DNA of 64,000 nt from NCBI RefSeq assembly GCF_000974445.1, contig NZ_BBOJ01000028.1, positions 1-64,000 on the forward strand, given 5' to 3'. A program made the position numbers and the translations under genes. The notes below the pieces were generated by a model. The model was not told the DNA's origin. It did no database searches and worked only from the letters and a program-made list of their open reading frames with translations. How positions within the stretch are numbered: the first letter of the stretch is position 1; every line of letters starts with the position of its first letter. Source of the stretch: Lentzea aerocolonigenes (GTDB lineage: Bacteria; Actinomycetota; Actinomycetes; Mycobacteriales; Pseudonocardiaceae). This document shows, one piece after another, positions 27,520-36,760 of the stretch.

Positions 27520-27673
27520 GGTTCCGGTGGGTTGGTCCCGTCACGAGTCGTGCCACAGCTCTTGTCGCGCCCGAGGGGAGAGGTCAAGTCGCACGCTTTT
27601 CGCGACTTGACCTCTCCCCTCGGGTGTGACTCGCTCCTGGTACGGCTCGTGACGGGACCAACCCACCCGAACC
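27520..27673. repeat. 154-bp near-perfect palindrome
   Basis: The inner arms 27570-27592 and 27602-27624 are perfect over 23 bp around the 9-nt loop ACGCTTTTC. The outer arms 27520-27554 and 27640-27673 match with about three mismatches. Only the short middle stretch 27556-27569 against 27625-27639 pairs poorly. It lies between the convergent hydrolase and prcA genes and could be a double terminator, a MITE-like element or a structured RNA. Confidence 0.85.
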
Positions 27674-27932
27674 GCACGCCCTACGCAACCGCAAGCCGCC
27701 CAAAGCACCAGGCGTGCCATCAACCCGCGTGCGGCGCTGGCCGGTCTTTGATCAGATTGGCGGGGTAAGGGCAGAGCCCCCAGCCTGAAACCGGCACCGA
27801 ACACGGCGACGCAACCACCGCCAGCTCGAAACAGGAACGGGACACCGCAACCCCAACCACCCCACGGACACAAACCGGCAAACGCCAACGCACCAGGGAA
27901 GACAAACCCGACGCGCACAACCACAAAGCAAA

Positions 27933-27960
27933 GGGCCCCCGACCAAAAGCCGAGGGCCCC
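27933..27960 (-). terminator. prcA terminator
   Basis: On the minus strand a GGGCCC-based stem (about 11 bp counting G-U pairs) with a TTTTG loop is followed by CTTTGCTTTGTGGTTG. It lies 18 bases past the prcA stop. Confidence 0.65.
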
Positions 27961-27978
27961 GCAACACTCAACCCCTAC

Positions 27979-28743
27979 TCAGGACTCGTCCTCAGCCTCA
28001 GGCAACGAAACATCCTCCACCGGCTTACCACCCTTGGTCCCAGCCGGCATCAACGAATCCAACGCCGCCCCGGCAATCCGGCGGAACGCCCGCCGAGGCC
28101 GAGCCCTCTCCAACACCGCCACCTCCAACTTGGCAGCGGGCAACACCTCAGGCGACCCGTTCCCGGTGGACGGCGACCCAGCCGACAACGCCTTCACGGC
28201 AACCGGCACAGCATCAGCCAACGACAACCCGTCGGAGAACGACTCCTTCAGGGCAGTGTTGGCGGCGTCCACAGTGCCACCCATGACGATGTACTGCGGT
28301 TCGTCCACAATGGACCCGTCGTACGTCAACCGGTACAACGTGTCCGACTCCGCCGAGTCCCCGACCTCAGCCACGCAGATCTCCACCTCGAAGGGCTTGA
28401 TCTGCTCGGTGAAGTAGGTGCCCAACGTGGTCGCGTAAACGTTGGCGAGCGAACGAGAAGTGACGTCCCGGGGGTCGTTCTGATACCCGCGCACATCAGC
28501 GAACCGGATACCGGCCTGCCGGAGGTTCTCGAACTCGCTGTACCGCCCCACGGCCGCGAAGCCGATGCGGTCGTAGATCTCCGAGACCTTGTGCAGCGTG
28601 CTGGACGGGTTTTCCGCGACGAACAGAATGCCGTCCGCGTACTTCAGCACGATGACGCTGCGACCCCTGGCGATGCCCTTGCGGGCGTACTCCGAGCGGT
28701 CGCGCATCACCTGCTCTGCCGATGCGTACAGCGGCATCGTCAT
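27979..28743 (-). CDS. prcA: 20S proteasome alpha subunit
   Basis: PrcA forms the outer, gating rings of the 20S core. This 254-residue alpha-type subunit starts [23 protein letters not shown], the alpha N-terminal helix, and continues with [21 protein letters not shown]. The C-terminus has the family's acidic, disordered tail. ATG 28743 is chosen because AGGAG ends 8 nt before it. It follows prcB by 34 bp. Confidence 0.96.
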   Translation of the reverse strand: MTMPLYASAEQVMRDRSEYARKGIARGRSVIVLKYADGILFVAENPSSTLHKVSEIYDRIGFAAVGRYSEFENLRQAGIRFADVRGYQNDPRDVTSRSLANVYATTLGTYFTEQIKPFEVEICVAEVGDSAESDTLYRLTYDGSIVDEPQYIVMGGTVDAANTALKESFSDGLSLADAVPVAVKALSAGSPSTGNGSPEVLPAAKLEVAVLERARPRRAFRRIAGAALDSLMPAGTKGGKPVEDVSLPEAEDES

Positions 28744-28777
28744 GGGTGGTGCTCCTGACGTCGAACCGGTGGGGGAC

Positions 28778-29626
28778 TCAGCCTGCGGGGCGGGACCGGC
28801 GGCCTTCGACGACCGCGTCGGCGATCGTCTGGACCTGCGACTCCGGTACCTCGACGGCGCCGTCGGCACCGTTGATCGTGACCACGACCGGGTAAAGGCG
28901 CCGGACCGGGTCCGGGCCGCCCGTCGCCGAGTCGTCGTCCGCGGCGTCGTAGAGCGCCTCGACGACCGCGCGGATGGCGGTGTCGACGTCCGCGTCGGGG
29001 TCGTAGAGCTTCTTGAGCGCCGACTTCGCGAAGAGCGAACCCGAGCCCACGGCCTGGTAGCCCTGCGACTCCTCGTAGCGGCCGCCGGTGACGTCGTAGG
29101 ACACGATGCGGCCTGCGCGTTCGGGATCTGCGGCCGAGGTGTCGTACCCGGCGAACAGAGGCACCACGGCGAGGCCTGCCATGGCCGCGTCGAGGTTGCC
29201 CCTGATCATCGCCGAGAGGCGGTTCGCCTTGCCGTCGAGCGACAGCGGAACGCCCTCGATCTTCTCGTAGTGCCGCAGCTCGACCGCGTACAGCCGCACG
29301 ATCTCGATCGCGATGCCCGCGGTGCCCGCGATGCCGACGGCCGAGTGGTCGTCGGTCACGAAGACCTTCTTCATGTCGCGCTGGGCGATGACGTTGCCCA
29401 TCGTCGCGCGCCGGTCGCCGGCGATCACGACGCCACCCTTGTACGTGGCCGCGACGATCGTCGTCCCGTGCGGGGCCTGGACGGTCCCCTCCGGGAGCTT
29501 CCGGGCGCTAGGCAACATGTCGGGTGCCTGTGCCCGCAGGAAGTCCGTGAACGACGACGAGCCCGGCGTGAGGTACGCCGAAGGCAGCGCCGCGGCCGGG
29601 TAACGCCCGGTCGAGCTGTTGTCCAT
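28778..29626 (-). CDS. prcB: 20S proteasome beta subunit
   Basis: PrcB carries the proteolytic sites. The 282-residue precursor has a 54-residue propeptide ending in APHG, so autocleavage exposes Thr55 ([11 protein letters not shown]), the N-terminal nucleophile. Other conserved residues include GDRRAT and the GSGSLFAKS turn. It follows pup by 49 bp and precedes prcA. Confidence 0.97.
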   Translation of the reverse strand: MDNSSTGRYPAAALPSAYLTPGSSSFTDFLRAQAPDMLPSARKLPEGTVQAPHGTTIVAATYKGGVVIAGDRRATMGNVIAQRDMKKVFVTDDHSAVGIAGTAGIAIEIVRLYAVELRHYEKIEGVPLSLDGKANRLSAMIRGNLDAAMAGLAVVPLFAGYDTSAADPERAGRIVSYDVTGGRYEESQGYQAVGSGSLFAKSALKKLYDPDADVDTAIRAVVEALYDAADDDSATGGPDPVRRLYPVVVTINGADGAVEVPESQVQTIADAVVEGRRSRPAG

Positions 29627-29675
29627 GTGTTGGTTGTTCTCCCGTCCCCGAAATGGTCAACAGGCCCCCGGAGGC

Positions 29676-29870
29676 CTACTGACCACCCTTTTGCACGTAT
29701 GCGCGGACGAAGTCCTCCGCGTTCTCCTCGAGCACGTCGTCGATCTCGTCGAGGATCGCGTCCACGTCCTCGCCGAGCTTCTCGCGGCGTTCCTGACCGG
29801 CACCCGCGGCGTCGTCGGCACCGTCGTCGCCGTCGCCACCGCCCTGGCGCTGCTTCTGTTCCTGGGACAT
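29676..29870 (-). CDS. pup: prokaryotic ubiquitin-like protein Pup
   Basis: This 64-residue modifier ends in YVQKGGQ: the last Gln must be deamidated to Glu by Dop before ligation. The body is acidic and mostly disordered, with the coiled-coil region DAILDEIDDVLEENAEDFVRA that binds Mpa. ATG 29870 (MSQEQKQ) is chosen because GGGAGG lies 5 nt before it; an ATG five codons earlier is the alternative. Confidence 0.95.
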   Translation of the reverse strand: MSQEQKQRQGGGDGDDGADDAAGAGQERREKLGEDVDAILDEIDDVLEENAEDFVRAYVQKGGQ

Positions 29871-29950
29871 CTCGGCCTCCCGCATAACTCGCCTGACAAG
29901 AACACTACCCAGCGGCACCGACAAAAATCCTGAGCCACTCGGGTAGACGA

Positions 29951-31444
29951 TCACCCGCGAGTCAGTGCGTCCACCAGCTGCTCGGCGGTGTCAGAAGCCT
30001 CCAACAGCGCTCCGACGTGCGCTTTTGTGCCTCGGAGCGGTTCGAGCGTCGGGATTCGCACGAGCGATTCCCGACCGAGATCAAAGATCACCGAGTCCCA
30101 GGACGCGGCCGCGACCGAGGTCGGGTAGCGCTCCAGGCACCGGCCGCGGAAGTACGCACGCGTGTCCTCAGGCGGCGTGGTGATGGCCGCGCGGACCTCC
30201 TCCTCGCTGACCAGCCGCTTCATCGAGCCGCGCGCGACCAGGCGGTTGTAGAGGCCCTTGTCGAGCCGCACGTCCGAGTACTGCAGGTCGACCAGGTTCA
30301 GCCGCGCGGAGCCCCAGGCGAGGCCGTCGCGCTGCCGGTAGCCCTCGAGCAGCCGCAGCTTGGCGACCCAGTCGAGCCGGTCCGCGCACTCCGCGGGGTC
30401 GCGGGCCAGGGCGTCGAGCACCTCGCCCCAGATCCGCAGGACGTCGCGGTCGCCGACGCCCTCCTTCTCGACGAAGGCGGTCGCGCGCTCGTGGTAGGCG
30501 AACTGGACGTCGAGGCCGGTGAACTTGCGGCCGCCGGTCAGCTCGACCTTGGTCTTGAGCGTCGGGTCGTGGCTGATCTGGTGCACCGCGCGCACCGGGT
30601 CGACCAGGCGCAGGTCGTCGAACCGCTGGCCGGCCTCGATCATGTCCAGCACCAGCGACGTCGTGCCGACCTTGAGGTACGTCGAGTACTCGGCCAGGTT
30701 CGCGTCGCCGATGATGACGTGCAGGCGGCGGTACTTGTCCGCGTCCGCGTGCGGCTCGTCGCGCGTGTTGATGATGCCGCGCTTGAGCGTCGTCTCCAGG
30801 CCGACCTCGACCTCGATGTAGTCGGCGCGCTGCGAGAGCTGGTAGCCCGCCTCCTCGCCGGACGGGCCGATGCCCACGCGGCCGGAACCCGTCACGACCT
30901 GGCGCGACACGAAGAACGGCGTGAGGCCCGCGATGACGGCCGTGAACGGCGTCGACCGCTGCATCAGGTAGTTCTCGTGCGTGCCGTACGACGCGCCCTT
31001 GCCGTCGACGTTGTTCTTGTACAGCTGCAGGCGGGGCTGGCCGGGCACGGTGGCGGCCTTCAGCGCGGCCTCCTCCATCACCCGCTCTCCCGCCTTGTCC
31101 CAGATCACCGCGTCACGCGCGTTGGTGACCTCGGGAGCCGAGTACTCGGGGTGCGCGTGGTCGACGTAGAGCCGCGCGCCGTTGGTGAGGATGACGTTCG
31201 CCGCGCCCAGGTCCTCGACGTCGGAGTCGGCGGGGTGACCACCGGGCGAGCCCAGGTCGAACCCGCGCGCGTCGCGCAGCGGCGACTCCACCTCGTAGTC
31301 CCACCGGGCACGCCTGGCGCGCGGTATGTCCGCCGCCGCCGCGTACGCGAGCACCACCTGTGTCGAAGTGAGCACCGGGTTCGCGGTCGCGTCGCCCGGC
31401 ACCGCGATGCCGTACTCGACCTCGGTTCCCATGATCCGCCGCAT
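29951..31444 (-). CDS. dop: Pup deamidase/depupylase Dop
   Basis: Dop deamidates the Pup C-terminus and removes Pup from substrates. This 497-residue relative of PafA starts [18 protein letters not shown] and has the Dop-specific loop around residues 38-80, [21 protein letters not shown], then [22 protein letters not shown] 31444 is preceded by TAGGGT and 7 nt, so it is probably leaderless. It leads the dop-pup-prcB-prcA operon. Confidence 0.96.
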   Translation of the reverse strand: MRRIMGTEVEYGIAVPGDATANPVLTSTQVVLAYAAAADIPRARRARWDYEVESPLRDARGFDLGSPGGHPADSDVEDLGAANVILTNGARLYVDHAHPEYSAPEVTNARDAVIWDKAGERVMEEAALKAATVPGQPRLQLYKNNVDGKGASYGTHENYLMQRSTPFTAVIAGLTPFFVSRQVVTGSGRVGIGPSGEEAGYQLSQRADYIEVEVGLETTLKRGIINTRDEPHADADKYRRLHVIIGDANLAEYSTYLKVGTTSLVLDMIEAGQRFDDLRLVDPVRAVHQISHDPTLKTKVELTGGRKFTGLDVQFAYHERATAFVEKEGVGDRDVLRIWGEVLDALARDPAECADRLDWVAKLRLLEGYRQRDGLAWGSARLNLVDLQYSDVRLDKGLYNRLVARGSMKRLVSEEEVRAAITTPPEDTRAYFRGRCLERYPTSVAAASWDSVIFDLGRESLVRIPTLEPLRGTKAHVGALLEASDTAEQLVDALTRG

Positions 31445-31457
31445 ACGCAACACCCTA
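31445..31457 (-). promoter_or_regulatory. probable dop operon promoter
   Basis: On the minus strand TAGGGT (31452-31457) lies 7 nt before ATG 31444. Confidence 0.45.
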
Positions 31458-31483
31458 CGACGTAGGCCCGACATTGTGGTGAG

Positions 31484-31514
31484 GGCGGCTCGAACGTCGC
31501 ACGTCCGAGCCGCC
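31484..31514 (-). terminator. hairpin after the FtsX permease gene
   Basis: A 14-bp stem with one mismatch (31484-31497 against 31501-31514, loop CGC) lies 38 bp past the permease stop, before the dop promoter. Confidence 0.6.
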
Positions 31515-31552
31515 GTCTCCGCGGGGGCGCCGTCAAGCTCCGCTCACCCCGC

Positions 31553-33946
31553 TCACCCGGAGGCGAGCCCTGCTGCCGGGCGAATCCTCGACGCGCCGCG
31601 AGAAGGCCCGAACGCGGCGACCACGGCGAGCACCACGACCGCCAGCGCACCGATGACCAGCGGCAACACCACCGTCGCCCCCGGCAGCGAGAGGTCCAGG
31701 CCGGTCGCCAGGATCGCGATTTCCGCGTAACCGAACCCGAGCACGCCGCCACCGATCACGCCCACGAGGGCCAACATGACCGCTTCAGCGATGACTCCGC
31801 CCTGCAGTCCGCCGCGAGTGACGCCCAAGGCGCGCCTGAGTGCGAGCTCCTTGCGGCGTTCCTGGACCGAGATCGTCAGGGCGGTGCCGATGCCGGTCAC
31901 GGCGACCGCGACGGACAGCCCGAGCAGCACCATCATCAGCACCGTGCCGAGGTGCATGTACCGGTCCGCGTTCGCCCGCTCGTCCGCGTCCGTCCGCACG
32001 ATCACGGTCGGGTTGCCGGGCAGCGCGGCCTGCAGGCCCGCCCGGAACTTCGCGGGGTCGACACCGGGCTTCAAAGCGACCAGCACCTTCTCGGCCGCTC
32101 CCGTGGTCAGGCCGCCGAGGATCGGCGTGTAACCGGTGAGCGTGCCGGGCACCGTGCCCACGACCTCGTACTGCTTCCCGTCGTTCTCGACGAACGACCG
32201 GTCCGACCAGTGCTCCGGCAAGACCGCGGTCCCGGCGACGAGCCGCTCGGCACCGGCGACGTTCTGCGCCTTCATCCACGCCTTGAACTCGTCCGGGTCC
32301 ACACCCGCCCCGTTCTCGGCCTTGTGCAGCACCACGCTCGCCGCCACGCCGTCCTGCGCGGGAATCACCGGCAGCGGGCGCTCCCCCGCGTCCACGACGG
32401 TCGCGTCCGGGCGTTCCTCGTTGGCGAACGTGTAGGTCATCTCCTGCGCACTGCCCAGCACGACCAGGAAGAACGTCACCATCGAGCTGGCCAGCAGCAA
32501 CGGCAGCGCCACCGACGCCGACCGCTGCGGCATCCTGCGCACCTCCGCGCCGGCGAGCTTCCAGTGCGTGCCGCCGATCTTGCCGAACAGCCGGGCGATG
32601 AACGGCACCGTGACCGGGCCGAGGATCCAGAACAGTCCGGTCACCGCGGCGATCGCGGAGAACGTGACCGCGAGCGGAGCACCCGCGGTGCCCTTGGCCG
32701 CGATGGCCAGCAGGGCCAGCATCGCCGCGCCACCGGTGAACAGCAGGCCGAACACCAGCCGCAGCCGGCGGACCGAGCGGGGCGGCACCTCGTTCTCCGC
32801 GTCACGCAGAGCAGCCAACGGCGACACGCGCGCAGCGTTGATCGCGGGCCGTACAGCCGCCATCACGCTCAACAGCGCGGCAACAACAACTCCGAGGACG
32901 ACGTACCCGAGCGACGGCAACAGCTCCGGGCTCAGCTGCACCGCGCCGAACAGCGCGGAGATGCCCGTGACGTCGAACGTCCTGGCCAGCACCCACGCCA
33001 TCGGCCCGCCGAGCAGCGCACCGCCGACACCGGCCAGCGCACCCGTCACGAACGCCTCGAACAGGCTCCTGCGCACCAACGGCCCGCGCTGGGCACCGAT
33101 GCACCGCAGCAGCGCCGTCTGCCGCTGACGTTGCGCGTAGACGGCGCGGAACGTGGCAGCGGCGACGAACACCGCCGTCGCCAGCGCCAGCACGCTGAAC
33201 GGCAGCAGGATGAACTTGAGGTCGTCACCGACCTTGTCCGCGTCCGGCGCCGGGTCCCACACGACGTACGAAGCGCCCGCCGCGCTCGCCACGACGTCGC
33301 GAGGGCCGCCGATCACCCACACCGCCAGGGTGTCCGGCCGCGGGTCGAGCTTGCGGGCGAGGTCCGGACCGGCGACCAGGATCGGCCGCGAGTCCATCCC
33401 GCCCTTCTTCATGACACCGCTGACAGCGACCTCGAACGGCTTGCCGTCCGCGGAGGCGAGTTTGATCCTGTCGCCCGGCTTGAGGCCGCGTTCGTAGGCG
33501 GTGATCTTGTCGACGGCGACCTCGTTGTCGGCGGCGGGTGCCTTGCCCTCGGCCAGCGGCCAGCGCACCAGATCCGGTTGCTGGACCTCCACCTCGGCCC
33601 GGTGCTCCCCCGCACGGCCGTTGGCGTCCAGCAGGTCCGCGTGCGCCTGCTGCACCGGCACCGCCCTGCCGACCGCCGACAGCCTGGCCAGCAACGCGTC
33701 GTCGAGCTTCGGGCGGTTCGCCTCCACGGCGTTCTCGTCGTAGGGCTGCCGTTTGACGTCCACCACGTGGCCCACTGTGGACGGTGTGAGCGGTGCGCCC
33801 TCGTCGACCGACCTGGTGAGCGCGTCGCTCAGCACCAGAGCGGCCAGCAGGCAGGCCACACCGACCACGAGCGCGACGCCCGGCAGCAGCGCGCGGCCCG
33901 GCCGGGCGCGGAACTCGGCGACGCCGAGCCGCAGGGAAGTGGACAC
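31553..33946 (-). CDS. FtsX-type permease without a partner ATPase gene
   Basis: This 797-residue membrane protein has an N-terminal helix (PGVALVVGVACLLAALVLS), a MacB-like periplasmic region, an FtsX block (TALLRCIGAQRGPLVRRSLFEAF), a further region and a second FtsX block (LALRRALGVTRGGLQGGVIAEAVML) before the last helices. GTG 33946 has AGGAGG just before it. No ATP-binding gene is adjacent on either side, so it would need an ATPase encoded elsewhere. Confidence 0.85.
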   Translation of the reverse strand: MSTSLRLGVAEFRARPGRALLPGVALVVGVACLLAALVLSDALTRSVDEGAPLTPSTVGHVVDVKRQPYDENAVEANRPKLDDALLARLSAVGRAVPVQQAHADLLDANGRAGEHRAEVEVQQPDLVRWPLAEGKAPAADNEVAVDKITAYERGLKPGDRIKLASADGKPFEVAVSGVMKKGGMDSRPILVAGPDLARKLDPRPDTLAVWVIGGPRDVVASAAGASYVVWDPAPDADKVGDDLKFILLPFSVLALATAVFVAAATFRAVYAQRQRQTALLRCIGAQRGPLVRRSLFEAFVTGALAGVGGALLGGPMAWVLARTFDVTGISALFGAVQLSPELLPSLGYVVLGVVVAALLSVMAAVRPAINAARVSPLAALRDAENEVPPRSVRRLRLVFGLLFTGGAAMLALLAIAAKGTAGAPLAVTFSAIAAVTGLFWILGPVTVPFIARLFGKIGGTHWKLAGAEVRRMPQRSASVALPLLLASSMVTFFLVVLGSAQEMTYTFANEERPDATVVDAGERPLPVIPAQDGVAASVVLHKAENGAGVDPDEFKAWMKAQNVAGAERLVAGTAVLPEHWSDRSFVENDGKQYEVVGTVPGTLTGYTPILGGLTTGAAEKVLVALKPGVDPAKFRAGLQAALPGNPTVIVRTDADERANADRYMHLGTVLMMVLLGLSVAVAVTGIGTALTISVQERRKELALRRALGVTRGGLQGGVIAEAVMLALVGVIGGGVLGFGYAEIAILATGLDLSLPGATVVLPLVIGALAVVVLAVVAAFGPSRGASRIRPAAGLASG

Positions 33947-34053
33947 GAATCCTCCTCGGTGACGTCTGACCGTCACGAAGGTAGGAAGGAAGGCGATCAG
34001 CGGGCGTCGGACTGCGGTAGCAAGCTCGCGTACGACCACAGGAGGACACGGGG

Positions 34054-34551
34054 ATGATCAACCTCTACGACGAGAACGCGAACGTGATCGGAGAGGTGAC
34101 CCGCGAACGCATGCGCGCCGAGAACCTCTGGCACGGCTGCGTCCTCACCCTGGTGCACTCGACCGACGGCGAACGGATCTACGCCCACCGCCGCACCGAC
34201 ACCAAGGACATCTTCCCCGGCCTGTACGACTACACGGCCGGTGGTGTGATCGACGCGGGTGAGACGCCCGACGTCGCGGCTCAGCGCGAACTGAAGGAGG
34301 AGCTCGGAGTCGAGGCGCCCCTGACGTTCCTCTTCCAGACCACGTACGTCGACGAGCAGACCCGCTACCACGCGTGGGTTTACGAGACGCACAGCGACGG
34401 GCCGTTCACGCACCAGCCCGAGGAGGTCGCCTGGGGCGGGTGGATGGGCCTGGACGAGCTGCGCGGCAAGATCGACGACCCCGGCTGGCCGCTCGTCCCC
34501 GACGGCCGCGCGATCGGCCGCGAGTGGTTGCGCCGCACCGGTTCCCGCTAG
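34054..34551 (+). CDS. Nudix hydrolase (Idi/YfcD-like)
   Basis: This 165-residue protein has a complete Nudix box, G64-x5-E70-x7-R78-E79-L-x-E82-E83-x-G85-V86, so it should hydrolyse a nucleoside diphosphate linked to X. N-terminal YDENANVIGEVTRERMRAE resembles Idi/YfcD-type members, where the substrate is usually unknown. AGGAGG lies 8 nt before ATG 34054. It is divergent from the FtsX permease and ends 4 bp into the convergent response-regulator gene. Confidence 0.9.
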   Translation: MINLYDENANVIGEVTRERMRAENLWHGCVLTLVHSTDGERIYAHRRTDTKDIFPGLYDYTAGGVIDAGETPDVAAQRELKEELGVEAPLTFLFQTTYVDEQTRYHAWVYETHSDGPFTHQPEEVAWGGWMGLDELRGKIDDPGWPLVPDGRAIGREWLRRTGSR

Positions 34552-35156
34552 AGCCACCCGCGTTCGTCGGCGACCCGCAGGGCCTCCATCCGGTTGCGGG
34601 TGCCGGTCTTCGTGGTGGCACCGGAGAGGTAGTTCCGCACGGTGCCCTCGGCGAGGTACAGCCGGGCGGCGATCTCGGCCACGGTCGCGCTGGAGCGGGC
34701 CGCGATGAGCACGTCGCGTTCGCGGGCGGTCAACGGTGACTCGCCCGCGGCGAGCGTGGCCGCGGCGAGCACCGGGTCCACCACCCGTTCGCCTGCCGCC
34801 ACCCGACGGACGGCGTCCGCGAGCACCTCTGCGGGAGCGTCCTTCACGACGAACCCGACGGCGCCCGCCTCCATCGCCCGGCGCAGGTACCCGGTGCGGC
34901 CGAAGGTGGTCAGGATGACCACGCGGCAACCGGGCACCTGCGCGGTGAGCACGGCGGCGGCCGCGAGCCCGTCCAGTCCCGGCATGTCGATGTCGAGCAG
35001 CGCCACGTCCGGCTGGTGTTCCAGCGCCGCGGCCGTGACCTCGTCGCCGCGGCCGACCGACGCGACGACCTCGAAGTCCGGTTCGAGGTCGAGCAGGACG
35101 CCGAGCGCTTGGCGGATCAGCTCCTGGTCGTCGGCGAGCAGCAGCCTGATCGTCAC
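34548..35156 (-). CDS. LuxR/NarL-type response regulator
   Basis: This 202-residue regulator has a receiver domain with acidic pocket ADD (8-10), phospho-acceptor Asp55 (LLDIDMPG) and Lys near 105 (VVKDAP), then a GerE HTH (LTARERDVLIAARSSATVAEIAARLYLAEGT in parts). GTG 35156 overlaps the kinase stop (GTGA). The DesR-like C-terminus ends ALRVADERGWL. Confidence 0.93.
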   Translation of the reverse strand: MTIRLLLADDQELIRQALGVLLDLEPDFEVVASVGRGDEVTAAALEHQPDVALLDIDMPGLDGLAAAAVLTAQVPGCRVVILTTFGRTGYLRRAMEAGAVGFVVKDAPAEVLADAVRRVAAGERVVDPVLAAATLAAGESPLTARERDVLIAARSSATVAEIAARLYLAEGTVRNYLSGATTKTGTRNRMEALRVADERGWL

Positions 35157-36193
35157 ACCGCCACCCGCAGAGACCAGCCGCGAGGGTGTGCCGGACCGGC
35201 GGTCAGCACACCACCGGCCGTGGTCACCCTGGTCCGCAGACCGTCCAAACCGGACCCGGCACCGGCAGTGCCGCCCAGGCCGTCGTCGCGCACCTCCACC
35301 GAGGACGCGGTCAGCTCGACCGTGCACCGCCCGGCCCGCGCGTGCCGCACCACGTTCGTCACCCCTTCCCTGACGACCCAGCCGAACAGTTCCCGGCGCT
35401 CCGGCGGCACCGCGTCGCAGGCGGTGGGCAGGTCGGCCGCGATCCCGGCCGCCCGCAGCAGTTCCCGGCTCCTGGCGAGCTCACCGGCGAGCGTGACGTG
35501 CTGGTACCCGGACACCGCTGCCCGCACGTCGGCCAGCGCCTGACGGGCCAGCTGCTCCACCGACTCCATCTCGGCGCGCGCCTGCGGTGGTTCGAGCCTT
35601 CTGGCCAGAGCGCTCTTCACGGTGATCGCGGTGAGCGAGTGGCCGAGCAGGTCGTGCAGATCGCGGGCGATCCGGTTGCGTTCGGCCTCCGACGCGAGCC
35701 TCGCGACCTCGGCCTGGGCCTCCCGCAGCTGCTGGTTCGCCGTGGCGGTGCGACCGAAGGCGTGGACCAGCAACGCGGTGAACACCACGGCCACCGCGAA
35801 GTACCAGCTCGCCTCGGTGTCCCACCCAACCACTCGCGGCACGACCACGCACGCGGCAGCGCCCACAACCACAAGAGCCACCGCCGCACGGGTGCCGAGA
35901 CGCGCAGTCGCCGACGGCACGACCATCGCGAGGAGGATCAGCACCATCTCGTGGGCCAGCGGCGCGAGCAGCACCGCCAGCACCGTCATCGCCGCCACCA
36001 GCCACCAGTGCAGCCGCCACGCCGACCGGATCGAGGCGATCACGACGCCGAGGTAGCAGGCGGAGACGGCCACCAGCAGCAGGTAGCCGACGATCAGGCC
36101 GGTGCCGTGCGCGTGCTGGTTGACGCCGGCGGCCGCCAGGAACGGGTAGCAGAGCATGCCCAGCGAGAGCAGCAACCGGCGCCTGTCGTCCAC
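35153..36193 (-). CDS. sensor histidine kinase (DesK/HisKA_3 type)
   Basis: This 346-residue kinase has five or six N-terminal membrane helices, a HisKA_3 dimerisation helix with phospho-accepting His180 (IARDLHDLLGHSLTAI) and an HATPase domain (REGVTNVVRHA, DDGLGG, GSGLDGLRTRV). GTG 36193 is chosen because TAAGGT (36201-36206) lies 7 nt before it; the frame is open up to a GTG at 36220 inside the palindrome. It forms a pair with the overlapping response regulator. Confidence 0.88.
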   Translation of the reverse strand: MDDRRRLLLSLGMLCYPFLAAAGVNQHAHGTGLIVGYLLLVAVSACYLGVVIASIRSAWRLHWWLVAAMTVLAVLLAPLAHEMVLILLAMVVPSATARLGTRAAVALVVVGAAACVVVPRVVGWDTEASWYFAVAVVFTALLVHAFGRTATANQQLREAQAEVARLASEAERNRIARDLHDLLGHSLTAITVKSALARRLEPPQARAEMESVEQLARQALADVRAAVSGYQHVTLAGELARSRELLRAAGIAADLPTACDAVPPERRELFGWVVREGVTNVVRHARAGRCTVELTASSVEVRDDGLGGTAGAGSGLDGLRTRVTTAGGVLTAGPAHPRGWSLRVAV

Positions 36194-36202
36194 GTCAATG
36201 AC

Positions 36203-36251
36203 CTTACGTTGTCGACACACGAGCGCTTTTCTCGTGTGTCGACAACGTAAG
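36203..36251. promoter_or_regulatory. 21-bp perfect inverted repeat over the kinase promoter
   Basis: Arms 36203-36223 and 36231-36251 are perfect over 21 bp with the 7-nt loop CGCTTTT. It spans from the likely -10 of the histidine-kinase gene to beyond -35 and also lies 17 bp past the stop of the upstream membrane-protein gene, so it could be an operator, a terminator or both. The loop shares CGCTTTT with the 154-bp palindrome. Confidence 0.75.
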
Positions 36252-36268
36252 AATCGCTTCTAGGAGTG

Positions 36269-36676
36269 TCACGAGGTCGCGAAGGTGGCGCGCACGCTGC
36301 GGGCGAACGTCAGCAGCACGACGATGATCAGCAACGCGCCGCACACCCCGTTCGCGATCTTGAACCAGACCGGGAACGAGCCCGGAATGGACTCGATCAC
36401 GACGATCGCCACCACCTGAGCCGTCGCGATGATCCGCACCCTGCGGTAGTTGCCGCGCGAGCCGTTGGCCATGGACACCCCGAGCGCGAACGTGACCAGC
36501 GACGCCACCGCGAGGATCGAGCCGCGGATCCACACCGCGTCCGTGACGACGTCGGGGTCGCCGCTGAACACCACGATCGCGAGCAACGTCAGCACGGCCA
36601 CGGCCGCGTAACCGCCGAGCAGCTTCTTGGCGATGTCCAGCTTCTCCCGGGCATCGGGATCGGTTTGCTTCGTCAT
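36269..36676 (-). CDS. four-helix membrane protein, function unknown
   Basis: This 135-residue protein has four predicted membrane segments (about 20-38, 51-70, 82-100, 106-126) after a charged N-terminus (TKQTDPDAREKLDIAKK). ATG 36676 is chosen because upstream sequence in frame is basic low-complexity. No family was recognised. It lies between the aldo/keto reductase and the two-component system. Confidence 0.6.
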   Translation of the reverse strand: MTKQTDPDAREKLDIAKKLLGGYAAVAVLTLLAIVVFSGDPDVVTDAVWIRGSILAVASLVTFALGVSMANGSRGNYRRVRIIATAQVVAIVVIESIPGSFPVWFKIANGVCGALLIIVVLLTFARSVRATFATS

Positions 36677-36760
36677 GCCGACAATGCTGGTCGTGCGGAG
36701 TTTCCGCTGGTAGCGATGATCCGCACGTCCTCGCCGTGACATCTGTCAGAAACCGGACAC

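Larger units (their letters stand above)
27464..27978. other. 515-bp intergenic region between convergent genes
   Basis: No convincing gene is seen. In order it holds a T-poor stretch of GCCGAAGGCGA-like repeats (27464-27510), a 154-bp palindrome (27520-27673), a 141-nt thymine-free tract (27827-27967) and the prcA terminator. Confidence 0.7.

Noticed and set aside
24382-27768. 1128-codon plus-strand frame
   Set aside because: It is out of frame with the permease and hydrolase and is rich in His/Pro/Arg as expected from a shifted reading of them.
13540-31444. Possible duplication of one ligase gene (pafA and dop)
   Set aside because: They are the two known, distinct but related members of the Pup system, both with their own signatures.
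31952-34057. 701-codon plus-strand frame
   Set aside because: It is antisense to the FtsX-type permease.
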